A stretch of DNA of 64,000 nucleotides from Streptomyces sp. NBC_00287 (lineage in GTDB: Bacteria; Actinomycetota; Actinomycetes; Streptomycetales; Streptomycetaceae), in the NCBI RefSeq assembly GCF_036173105.1, contig NZ_CP108053.1, forward strand, positions 3,782,001 to 3,846,000, written 5' to 3'. A program made the position numbers and the translations under genes. The notes under the pieces were generated by a model. The model ran no database searches, was not told the DNA's origin, and worked only from the letters and a program-made list of their open reading frames with translations. The first letter of the stretch is position 1, and every line of letters starts with the position of its first letter. Of the stretch, positions 24,464-32,600 are shown piece by piece.

Positions 24464-25050
24464 GCCTGTATCTCCTCTGGTTGATGCCAACGCAGGGTTC
24501 CGGCCACGGCGTCGAACAGCCCCACCAAGGCGTCGGCGATGGGTTCCAGTGGCGTGCTGAACGTAAGGAGCAGCACCTCGTCCCGATCCGGAACCGGCAC
24601 GAAGTACTCCACGATCGTGTCCTCGAACTCGGTTCCCAGCTTCCGCGACTGCTTGGGCCGCGCGCGCCGGAGCAGCCGCGCGGCGGGCCCGGCGGCGGGA
24701 AGCTTGACGGGCTCGACCTCACCGGACCCGGCGAGCGCGACAACGGCGTCGAGACTGTCGAACTTCTCGAAGATCCGACAGACGAGCAGAGAGGCGGAGA
24801 GCGGAATCCCCCCGGCTTCGAGGAAGGACAGGTACAGCACCACCCCACCCTGCTCAACCCCCGCCTCGGCGGCCCCTAGAAGCTGCTCCTCCGCCTTCCG
24901 CCGCAACACGGGCTGATCATCCACACCGGCGAACTGCCGCTTGATGAGCGCAGCAACGGACGCCTCCCGCCGCTCCTGCGGCTGCAGCGGAATCCGATAC
25001 CAGTCCTCGGGCGTGACCAACCCGAAAACGGGCGCCCGCGTGTCGGTCAT
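24460..25050 (-). CDS. Hypothetical protein, first gene of WXG100-type operon
   Basis: 196 residues. No signal peptide. Notable stretches: LVTPEDWYRIPLQPQERREASVAALIKRQF, GGVVLYLSFLEAGGIPLSASLLV, VKLPAAGPAARLLRR, and TIVEYFVPVPDRDEVLLLTFSTPLEPIADAL then LFDAVAGTLRW. I recall this type beside WXG100 genes in streptomycetes but know no function. ATG start with AGGAG upstream. It begins a four-gene operon in which every junction is a 4-bp overlap, and it resembles the last gene of the operon. Confidence 0.75.
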   Translation of the reverse strand: MTDTRAPVFGLVTPEDWYRIPLQPQERREASVAALIKRQFAGVDDQPVLRRKAEEQLLGAAEAGVEQGGVVLYLSFLEAGGIPLSASLLVCRIFEKFDSLDAVVALAGSGEVEPVKLPAAGPAARLLRRARPKQSRKLGTEFEDTIVEYFVPVPDRDEVLLLTFSTPLEPIADALVGLFDAVAGTLRWHQPEEIQA

Positions 25051-25137
25051 GGAGGGCTCCTGGTGGCGCGAATGTGACGGTGGGAGGCGGGGCTACGGTA
25101 GCGGGTGCCGGGGTGGCCTGGAAGCGGACCCCGCACC

Positions 25138-25866
25138 TCAGCCTTGGATGACAGAGCTCATGTACCGGGCGAGCGGGTACGCGGTTGGGCCGATGGGCCC
25201 GGCCCCTCTGCCGTCGGTCATGTCGAGGATCTCGAAGCCGGCATCGTTCGCACAGCGCTCCAGCTCACGAGGGAACAGAACCCGCCTGCGGATCTCGTCC
25301 CGAGCCTCGTCGCCCGAGGGCAACACCCAGTGCCGGTGCATGGTGTTGATCTGGGTCCGCAGGTCCCACTCGTGCCGGATGGTGACCGTCGCCGGACCCC
25401 GAGGGGTGTCAACGGTGGCGGTGTTCGGCTCGCTCCGGGTGATAGGGGCGACGGGGGAGCACAACACGAGCGGCGCGTCCGGCCGGGCGTGGGCCGCGAA
25501 GGTGGCGAAGACCTGACTGATCTCGTTGTTGTCGTGCACGTAGGCGAGGCTGTTGCCGATACAGGTCACCACGTCCATGCGCTTGCCGAGTCGTACGGTG
25601 CGCATGTCCCCGATGCGTACATCCAGCCCCGGCCGGGCCTGGTGAGCGTAATCGACCATGCCGGGTTGGAGATCCACGCCGATGCACTCGAAGCACTTGG
25701 CCAGGATCTCCAAGTCCCGACCGGTACCGCATCCGAAGTCGACCAGAGTCCGGGCGTCCGGCCGGTGCGACTCGATCAGGGCCTGGCACATCTCGGCGCC
25801 CGTGCTGTCGGACTGGAGCAGGTCGTACAGTGCCGGGTCTCGATAGAGGAGGTTTGTGGCTTCCAC
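25138..25866 (-). CDS. Class I SAM-dependent methyltransferase
   Basis: About 242 residues. SAM-binding motif I is TLVDFGCGTGRDLEIL, followed by the acidic residue region CIGVDLQPGMVDYA and motif DVVTCIGNSLAYV. The C-terminal half (RHEWDLRTQINTMHRHWVLPSG...) resembles small-molecule or glycopeptide-type methyltransferases. The start is uncertain: the GTG at 25866 is the only standard start near the family-like N-terminus (EATNLLYRDPALYDLLQ), and the frame stays open much further upstream into the PIN gene, which is not coding. The substrate is unknown. Confidence 0.8.
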   Translation of the reverse strand: MEATNLLYRDPALYDLLQSDSTGAEMCQALIESHRPDARTLVDFGCGTGRDLEILAKCFECIGVDLQPGMVDYAHQARPGLDVRIGDMRTVRLGKRMDVVTCIGNSLAYVHDNNEISQVFATFAAHARPDAPLVLCSPVAPITRSEPNTATVDTPRGPATVTIRHEWDLRTQINTMHRHWVLPSGDEARDEIRRRVLFPRELERCANDAGFEILDMTDGRGAGPIGPTAYPLARYMSSVIQG

Positions 25867-25945
25867 CTGCTCGGCTTCCGTCGGTTCGGGGACGTGCGGC
25901 GGTGTCGAGTCCAGTTGCCGTCTGCGTTGCCGTAAGACGCGACTG

Positions 25946-26350
25946 CTACTCGGCGCCGAGGATGCGGAGGCCGTGGTGGAGGCGGAAGTCCTCGTAGTCC
26001 TTGACGTTGAGGGTGGCGAGCGGCAGGTCGTAGGTGAGAGCGCAGGCGGCAATCCACATGTCGTTGACCGGGCGGGGTCGGCCACGCTGAATCCCGGCGG
26101 CCGAGAGCCGCCCCCAGGTGGCGGCGACGGACTCGTCGCCGGGCAGCACGGGGATGTCGGCGAGCCAGTCGGCGAGTTCCTGGCGACTGCGAGCGCCCCA
26201 GTGGCGGATCTCCATCCACTTGGTCAGTTCGCCGTGGGTCACGAAGGTGATCAGCGGCTTGCGGCCGATGAGACGAGTCGCGAGCGGCCCGGCGAGCTTG
26301 CGCTTGTGGGAAAGGGAGGCGACGTCGGTGTCGAGGATGACGGGTTGCAT
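25946..26350 (-). CDS. PIN-domain toxin, VapC type
   Basis: 134 residues. A PIN-fold RNase: acidic residues at the expected places are D7/D9 in ILDTDVASL, E41 in THGELTKW, D97 in VNDMWIAACAL and D117 in NVKDYEDF. VapC toxins cleave tRNA or rRNA in a Mg2+-dependent way. ATG start at 26350, six bases after the antitoxin stop. The two genes form a typical antitoxin-toxin operon in the accessory island. Confidence 0.87.
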   Translation of the reverse strand: MQPVILDTDVASLSHKRKLAGPLATRLIGRKPLITFVTHGELTKWMEIRHWGARSRQELADWLADIPVLPGDESVAATWGRLSAAGIQRGRPRPVNDMWIAACALTYDLPLATLNVKDYEDFRLHHGLRILGAE

Positions 26351-26356
26351 GCGGCC

Positions 26357-26554
26357 TCAGGCCACGTCTCGATGGCGCTCGGCGTACGTGAAGGCGAGGA
26401 ACTCTTCCAGTTCCTCGTCCGATTCGAACGTCTCGGCCACGAGGTCGTCCAGGGAGCGGATCGGCTGGGTGTTCTTCGCCGCCAGCAGCTCCTCGACCGA
26501 CAGGCGTGGCCGGGGCGGCGAGTGGCTGAAGTCTTCAGGTGTGGGCGTGCTCAT
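26357..26554 (-). CDS. Antitoxin of PIN toxin (VapB-like)
   Basis: 65 residues, starting MSTPTPEDFSHSP with GGAGG 6 bases before the ATG at 26554. An acidic C-terminal helix (ETFESDEELEEFLAFTYAERHRD) is suited to wrapping the PIN toxin. I see no clear DNA-binding motif in the short N-terminus. Its place immediately upstream of the PIN gene defines it. Confidence 0.78.
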   Translation of the reverse strand: MSTPTPEDFSHSPPRPRLSVEELLAAKNTQPIRSLDDLVAETFESDEELEEFLAFTYAERHRDVA

Positions 26555-26920
26555 GAGGACCTCCACCAGGAACGGGAAACCGGCTCCGTGGCCCAGCATA
26601 CGGGTGCCTCCACCTGCTCACACCAAGGATTCGCCCCACAAGCGAGTCTCCGAACACGCGTGCAGTGAAGCCGTCGGCCGGGGCAAGCGCCAGCCATTGG
26701 CTCGCGTACGGCTGGCCTGGTCGGCGAGGTAATGGCGTATGCGGCTTGCTAGCGGCTGCGGTCGTTCCGGTGTGCTGTTCTGGGCGGCCAGGGGCCGGGG
26801 TTGTGTGACAGAGCGGCGCCGCCCCGTCCGGGCATCGAGCCTGTGCGTGTCTCCCCGGCCGCCCTTCCCATCAAGGGCGTCGCTGCCGCCGCTTCCTCGA
26901 CTCGGCCAATGCGGCATCCA

Positions 26921-26968
26921 GCCGACGAGCATGGCGTCGAAGTGGTCGTGATCAAAGAACTTCTGGGC
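26921..26968 (+). pseudogene. Tyrosine recombinase C-terminal scrap
   Basis: One frame reads ADEHGVEVVVIKELLG, closely like the helix before the catalytic His in phage-type integrases (G-V-x-x-x-V-I-K-E-L-L-G-H). The expected His and the Tyr-containing tail do not follow, so only a fragment remains. Confidence 0.4.
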
Positions 26969-27051
26969 CGCCCCTCAGCTCCATCGACCATGACCCCGAC
27001 GATCCACCGCCGCAGCCGTCGTCCGCTGACGTTGCCGTCAAACGGCACGAC

Positions 27052-27076
27052 GCCCTCCCGAGGAGTTCGGGAGGGC
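27052..27076 (-). terminator. Hairpin terminator after immunity-like gene
   Basis: GCCCTCCCGA (27052-27061) and TCGGGAGGGC (27067-27076) with a 5-base loop; the stem extends outward through CACGA/TCGTG with one mismatch. It lies just past the 85-residue gene stop. Confidence 0.8.
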
Positions 27077-27089
27077 CTCGTGCCGAAAG

Positions 27090-27347
27090 CTACGAGATTT
27101 CTGCCAGCCAATCCCAGTCACCAGGGCATTTACGGAGCTCGCCGAGTCCGTAACCAATGGCATGCTCAAAGGTGGGCGAGTCGGTTCGAATAAGCCCACG
27201 CTCACCGAGTCCAGGCCCTGACATGACAAGGGTCCAGGGCTTACCGCCCTCTGCCATTCTTTCGTGATCAACCTTGATAATCATCGTAACCCCGGAGCCA
27301 CCCAAGCGCTCCATCAGCTCCTCGAGATTACTCGCCGATGCATCCAT
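27090..27347 (-). CDS. Small protein coupled to a toxin-tip remnant (candidate immunity protein)
   Basis: 85 residues (MDASASNLEELMERLGGSGVTMIIKV..., ending KCPGDWDWLAEIS). No family recognised. Its ATG overlaps the stop of the toxin-tip remnant (TGATG), the usual coupling of toxin and immunity genes, and a hairpin follows directly. Base composition is less GC-rich than the backbone, as for other immunity genes. Soluble, with no signal peptide, which fits cytoplasmic immunity. An internal ATG (MIIKV) is an alternative start. Confidence 0.65.
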   Translation of the reverse strand: MDASASNLEELMERLGGSGVTMIIKVDHERMAEGGKPWTLVMSGPGLGERGLIRTDSPTFEHAIGYGLGELRKCPGDWDWLAEIS

Positions 27348-27541
27348 CAGTACCCCCGCAGCATCGACGCGATCTGACCAATGTCCATTGTATGCCCCTT
27401 CTTTTCAGGGTCACTGACTCTGGCGATTACGCTCCACAGCTCGTCCGACGTTGGACCGCTGGTCACTCCATTGCGAGACATGAGCTCTGAGACGACTGCG
27501 TGGGCAGTGCGTTTGTTCCCGTTGTTGTACATGTGGCCGCC
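27347..27541 (-). pseudogene. 3' remnant of a polymorphic toxin tip
   Basis: The last 64 codons of the frame that continues out of the transposase: HMYNNGNKRTAHAVVSEL, then VTSGPTSDELWSVIARVSD and ending MDIGQIASMLRGY. This is unlike any ISAzo13 transposase C-terminus, which normally ends soon after GDWxYTLHP. NGNKRTA recalls the Fic/Doc motif (GNKRTA), but a full H-P-F-x-D/E-G-N core is absent, so this assignment is open. It reads as the tail of an orphan Rhs toxin tip whose 5' part was lost to IS insertion; the coupled downstream gene supports this. Confidence 0.6.
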
Positions 27542-28749
27542 CGTGTCTGCGGGGTGGAGGGTGTAGCTCCAGTCTCCGTGGAAGCGATGCCGGATGATCG
27601 GTAAAGCGGCGATGGCCTCGTCGTTGATCTGGATGCCGGTGGGGTACTGACCGCTGTCGAGTTCGGCGTGCACCGTCAGGCCGGTGCGGCTGGTTGTCGC
27701 GGCGATGGTGCGGAGCATGACTTCATGGCTGGTCAGGGGCCTGCCGCGCCAGTTCATGGTGATGTGAGAGAACAGCCGGTGCTCGATCTTGTTCCACTTC
27801 GATGTACCGGGCGGCAGGTGACACACGGTGATATCCAGGCCGGTCTCGTCGGCGAGGTCGGCCAGATGGGCCTTCCAGCCGCGGGTGCGGTAGCCGTTTG
27901 AGCCCCCGGCATCAGCGGTGATCAGTAGCCTGCAGGCGCGGGGGTAGTCGTGCCGGCCGCGGGACTGCCACCAGCGGCGGATCGAGGCGACGGCGAACGC
28001 CGCGGTGTCGTGATCGGTGCCGATGCAGACCCAACCGGTGTTCGTTGTCGTGTCGTAGATTCCGTATGGGATTGCCTTCTCGGCCTGGCTGGGGAAGTCG
28101 TGTGTCTTGACCTCCACGGGCTGCTCGGCGGGCCGCCACTCCTGACCGGCGTTCTTGTAGTTGCCGATCAGTTCCTTCTTCTTGGTGTCCACGCTGATCA
28201 CCGCATCTCCGGCGTCCCGGTGATCTCGTGCCTGCTCGTTGAGGTAGCGGAACTGGGCGTCCCGGTCCGGGTGTTGGGCGCCTTCGACGGTCTTGGCGTT
28301 GGCCTGCAGGCTGAAGCCTTCCTCCCGCAGCAGACCGGCGACCGTGTCGGCGGAGACGGGATGGCCCTGGCGGGTCAGCTCTGCTGCCAGGTTCCGGGTC
28401 GACTTCGTCGTCCAGCGCAGCGGCGACATCGGATCGCCCCGCTCGTCGGGCTCGACCAACGCAAGCAGCGCGGGCCGCAGTCCCGCATCCAGCTCACTCG
28501 CCTTCTTCCGGCCTCCGCCTGTACGGCGGACTCGACCCAACGGGCCCTGGAGGACTCCAGTTCAGCCGCCCCGCGCGAGACCGTGCCCGCCCGCACTCCG
28601 GCCGCACGGGCGACGAGCCTGATTCCACCGTGTCCCAGCGACCGCGCCTCCGCCCCTATGGCCAGCCGGCGCTGACGCTCGTCCAGATGCGGCAACAACG
28701 TCTCGAACTTCGCCGCCAGGACGGCCTCGATCTCCTCCGGTCTCCCCAT
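27542..28749 (-). pseudogene. ISAzo13-family transposase, frameshifted
   Basis: Starts at 28749 (MGRPEEIEAVLAAKFETLLPHLDERQRRLAIGAEARSLGHGG, here as listed in parts) and runs in one frame to about ELESSRA, then must shift to another frame for LGRVRRTGGGRKKASELDAG onward. The missing base is in the GGGCCC stretch around 28541-28550. The rest is intact: SPLRWTTKSTRNLAAEL, ISVDTKKKELIGNY, LLITADAGGSNGYR and HRFHGDWSYTLHP. The two-frame arrangement makes it inactive unless frameshifting occurs. The 3' end runs without a stop into foreign sequence. I could not define terminal inverted repeats. Confidence 0.8.
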
Positions 28750-28825
28750 ACCACTACAACGATCCCCGGAGCTGGAAGCCACGACTTATTTCCCGGCAAG
28801 CCCTAAGGCTCTGCTAAAGCTCAGG

Positions 28826-29683
28826 TTAACGCTGCTGTCTTACCAGGCCCTCCAGGCACTGCTGCAGAAATTCGCCCGTAAATGCCTGCCTGTAGGTTCC
28901 GGTCAAAATCCCAACTGCCCTCGCTTCATCGCCATCGATCAGCCTAATAGCCCCAGCGGGACTCTCGGCGGCACCAAACTCGCCAAAATCAAATCCCGGA
29001 AATACCGGATTCGGCGAGTGGTAGATTTCCGGCTCGGCCGGGAACGCGGAAAGTAGGCCCTCATCGCGCCCGACCACCTGCCATGACCCATTCACGACCT
29101 GCGTATCATCACTGTAGACGGGGAATTTGCACGCGGTCGAGCGTTCGGGCTGTACGGTCTTCAGGGAACGGAACTTCTCCCCGAAGATTCCGAGCGCCAC
29201 TCCAAATCTGTTTCGTGCGACCACGATCACTGCGTACCAGGCGCCGCCAGCGGGAACAGCCAGGATGCCCCCCACCTCGGGCGGGGCAACACTTCCCGTT
29301 CCTGTAATTGAGAGACCTGAAACATCTCCACTGGACACATCTACGAGGTTTGCTGCTTCACTATTAATGAATGCCAGCAGGACGTTCGCCAGATCATTCG
29401 GAGGCACAGGGTTCCCGCCTTCCTCGCCAGACAGGCCCGCGAGGAAGTCAGTCAGGTCGGTGAAGACCGAGTCATTCATTTCGGATACTCTGGACCCTGT
29501 TGGGCCAGAGTAGACGGTTCCGTCCGCCAGAGTAGCCTCGAATTTGAGAGGGGAAGAGTAAATGGCATCCGACGGCCACTTAAAGAGCTCCAAGAATTCC
29601 TTCAACGATGGACGGCCGCCCGCAGTTTCGGAGAACTCTAGCAGAATTTCCGTCAGCTTTGCGTACGCGCGTTCCCTAATCAC
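28826..29683 (-). CDS. Imm26-like immunity protein for the Rhs tip
   Basis: 285 residues. The C-terminal half (about 130-275) has an Imm26-like pattern: GGILAVPAGGAWYAVIVVARNRFGVALGIFG, then VNGSWQVVGRDEGLLSAFP and later GAIRLIDGDEARAVG. The N-terminal half may be a separate domain. The GTG start (29683) sits in the last codons of the Rhs gene (CCGTGA), whose final codons GGA GGG T also provide the ribosome site, so the protein is made in step with the Rhs. Composition is AT-richer than the backbone. No signal peptide, so it should protect the cytoplasm. Confidence 0.75.
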   Translation of the reverse strand: MIRERAYAKLTEILLEFSETAGGRPSLKEFLELFKWPSDAIYSSPLKFEATLADGTVYSGPTGSRVSEMNDSVFTDLTDFLAGLSGEEGGNPVPPNDLANVLLAFINSEAANLVDVSSGDVSGLSITGTGSVAPPEVGGILAVPAGGAWYAVIVVARNRFGVALGIFGEKFRSLKTVQPERSTACKFPVYSDDTQVVNGSWQVVGRDEGLLSAFPAEPEIYHSPNPVFPGFDFGEFGAAESPAGAIRLIDGDEARAVGILTGTYRQAFTGEFLQQCLEGLVRQQR

Positions 29684-32600
29684 GGACACCCTCCATTCTT
29701 GTACCTCTCGTACGAAAGATACTGAGGCACTTTCGCTGATTCCATCGGGTTATCGCGATTCCCCCTCCACGTTGGACCTCTTCCGACGTAGGTGTTGAAG
29801 TATTCCATCATTCGCTGTTCCAGGAGACGCGCTTGACCATATGTCCTCGTACCCGGATATACGACCATATCGTCACCGTTTGCACGGTTGAACCGGTCAT
29901 GGTTGTCGCCATGCCGCCTTTGAACACTCGCCGGTGTTTCGTTAGGCCCAAACCTTCCGACATAATAGACCATTTTATTTTTGTCCATCAATATGTAGTT
30001 GCTGTGGCCTGGCTCATCCATTTCGGTGAGGTCAAAGTCCACCCCGCCCGAGTTGTGAACGAGTACTGGGGTCTCGCCCGCCAGTACATAGTACGTGTGT
30101 AGGTCATCGACTGTGAGGTTGTACGTACGCGCGTGCCTGCTGAAAGCCCGGTTTCCGGTGACGATGACTGTGTCGCCTTCGTCGGTGCGCAGGGTCATGC
30201 CCGGTTCGAGTTGGCGGGCCGGAACCCAGTTGTCCTCCGAAGGTGACCAGAACGGGTGCTCGTGCGTTGCTGTGAGCTTCTCGATGCCGTCCTCGGTTGC
30301 GATGGACAGTTCGTTGAAGTGCTTGTCGTCCTCGGTGACGATGAGGTGGGTGACCTTGCGGGGGCCCGCCTCGCCGGTCTCCGGGTCGGTGGCGAGGACT
30401 TCGTCGCCAACTTCTATGTCCTCGATATCCTTTGTCTCGCCGTCGGCCATCAGGACATCGGTGCCAGCCAGGAAGCACTTGCAGGGGCTGGCACCCTTCG
30501 CCTTGCCACCGGTGACCAGCGCGGCAACAAACCCTTCGATCAGTTTGCCTCGGTCATAGGCGCGCGCGTCCTCGGCACACTCGTTGTAGTGCTCGATGCA
30601 GTAAGTCGCGGCTATGCGCTTTGCTTTCTCCGTATCATCACTACGCAGCAGGAATCTGTATGCCTTGGCGCAAGCTAGTCGACCGAAGCACGCGTTGCTC
30701 TGGCCACTGTTCTCGTAGATGGGTGTGACCCAGTAATTGCTGTCCGGGTTGTGACCGTTCGGGCTGCTCTCCGAGAAGTGGGTGATGAGGCTTTGAGTAT
30801 CATTCGTGACCGGCGTCTGGCTTTCCACCCACTCCTGGTCGCCCGGTGATGAACTCCCGCCACCGCTTCCGTCAAAAACGGTCAGGAGGCCAGTCGGGTC
30901 ACTCTTGCTGACCGGACTGTTATTGGCGTAGGAATACCCGTTCATCTGGAGCGGATCAGCAACGTCGATAATTGGGTCCGTCGACAGGAAACGCCCCGAA
31001 CTCTGGTCGTACTCGCGAGCTCCAATGTGCGTGAGGCCCGTGGCCGCGTCGTCGATTCCGACACCCAAGTAGCTCCGCTTGTTCGGCCAGCTTGTCGGCT
31101 TCGCACCCCGGAGTTCGCCGAACGGTTTGAATGCACGGCGGGTGACGGGTTGGCCGGAGGCCAGCTCCACCGTCGTGTTCGCCGTGCCCAGGTGGTCGGC
31201 CAGAAGAACGCTGAGCTTGTGGCCCGTAGTCGAGCCGTTCGTCGTTGTGCGGGTCACCGCTGGCGCGCCGGGCTGGGCGTATGTGCGGGACGCCTTCGTG
31301 ATGGTGCCCGTCGTGTTTGTCGTCAGCTCTGTTTCGCCCAGGTAGAGGGTCGAGCCGGTCGCGGACTTTTCCAGGATTCGGTTGCCGTTGGCGTCGTAGA
31401 CGTATGTCGTCTTCGTGCCGGCTGCGGTGATCGAGTCCAGCTTGTTCTCGGGGCTCCACACCAAGTCCTGCGTCGTGTTGTGCAGGTCCCGGTCGGTCGT
31501 GTTGCCCGTCGCGTCGTACGTGTAGGAACTGTCCTTGCCCGACGGCGTGGACTTGATCGACGTCATTGTGTGCGGCTGGGTCACGTTCCCGGCGACCGTC
31601 TTGCCGTGCCCGTACGTGAACGTGACGTTCTTCGTCGCGTCCGCCGTGTCGGGCTCGGTCATCGTGGCGCGGTTGCCGATCCAGTCGTAGGTGAACGACT
31701 GGCGGTAGGCGGTGGCCCCCGTGGAGACGGTCGTGGAGTCCGGGGCCGCTGCCGACAGCGTTGACGTCAGCGAGGCATCGGGGGCCGTGCCGTCCGTCGA
31801 CTCGTCAGGCGCGTCCGCTACCGGGCCGGAGGAGAACGCGTAATCCGAGCGGTAGCCCCACGTCGTGCCGTTCGCCGCCTTGCAGCCGGCGCCCTCCATG
31901 TTCGACGTCCACGCGTGGGTCAGCTCGCCCATGACGTCGTAGGTGAAGCACTGGGTGTCCCACTCGGCGTCCGCCAACTGGCGGGCGTTCGACGTGATCG
32001 TGCCGGACGCGTCGTAGGAGTAGTAGCTGTCCGTGATGCGGTGCGGGCCCGCCGTCTCGCGGTCTGTGACCGTGCGCTGGAGGCTGCCGGTGTTCGGGTT
32101 GACGAAGTTCGTGGTCCACACGCGGTACGGCTGTGCGCCCGACACCGTGCGCAGGGCCTCGCCGTACGGCGAGTACGTCGCGTCCGCCGTGTACCAGGTC
32201 TGGCCCGAGGTGGATTCCGGCAGGCCGTCGCTGTTGTAGCGGGTGATGACCTTCTCGCTCGCCAGGCCGCCCTTCGCGGGCAGCATGACCGACTGCGGTT
32301 GACCGGTGGGTGTGTAGGTGTAGGCGTAGGTGTATGTGCCTGACAGGCCCGTCGTCATCGAGTTCGCCGGGATGACTGTCTCGCTGCCGGTGACGTGGTA
32401 CTCCGCGTCATAGCCGGTGACGCGGTTGACGTAGTCGCCGTCTGCGGTGTGCCGGGTCGAGGCGGTCGGCTTGCCGAGGCCTCCGGGCAGGTCGTCGTAG
32501 GTGTACGACTTCACCGGGCTCGCGGTCGCGGAGCCCTGGCGTACGGCCTTCACCCGGCCGAGCAGGTCGTACTCCGTGTATGTCTCCTGCTCGCGGGCGT

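Larger units (their letters stand above)
26555..27089. other. Gene-poor stretch with integrase scrap
   Basis: About 535 bases between the antitoxin start and the immunity-like gene. It holds the antitoxin promoter, a short tyrosine-recombinase-like remnant (26921-26968), a terminator (27052-27076) and no intact gene. The reading frames here look like decayed DNA. Confidence 0.6.

Noticed and set aside
25138..26085. Methyltransferase read from 26085
   Set aside because: The added N-terminus is Ser/Thr-rich shadow of the PIN gene; no ribosome site.
27347..27541. Calling the remnant a Fic/Doc toxin
   Set aside because: Only GNKRTA fits; the His-Pro-Phe part of the motif is absent or lost, so the family stays open.
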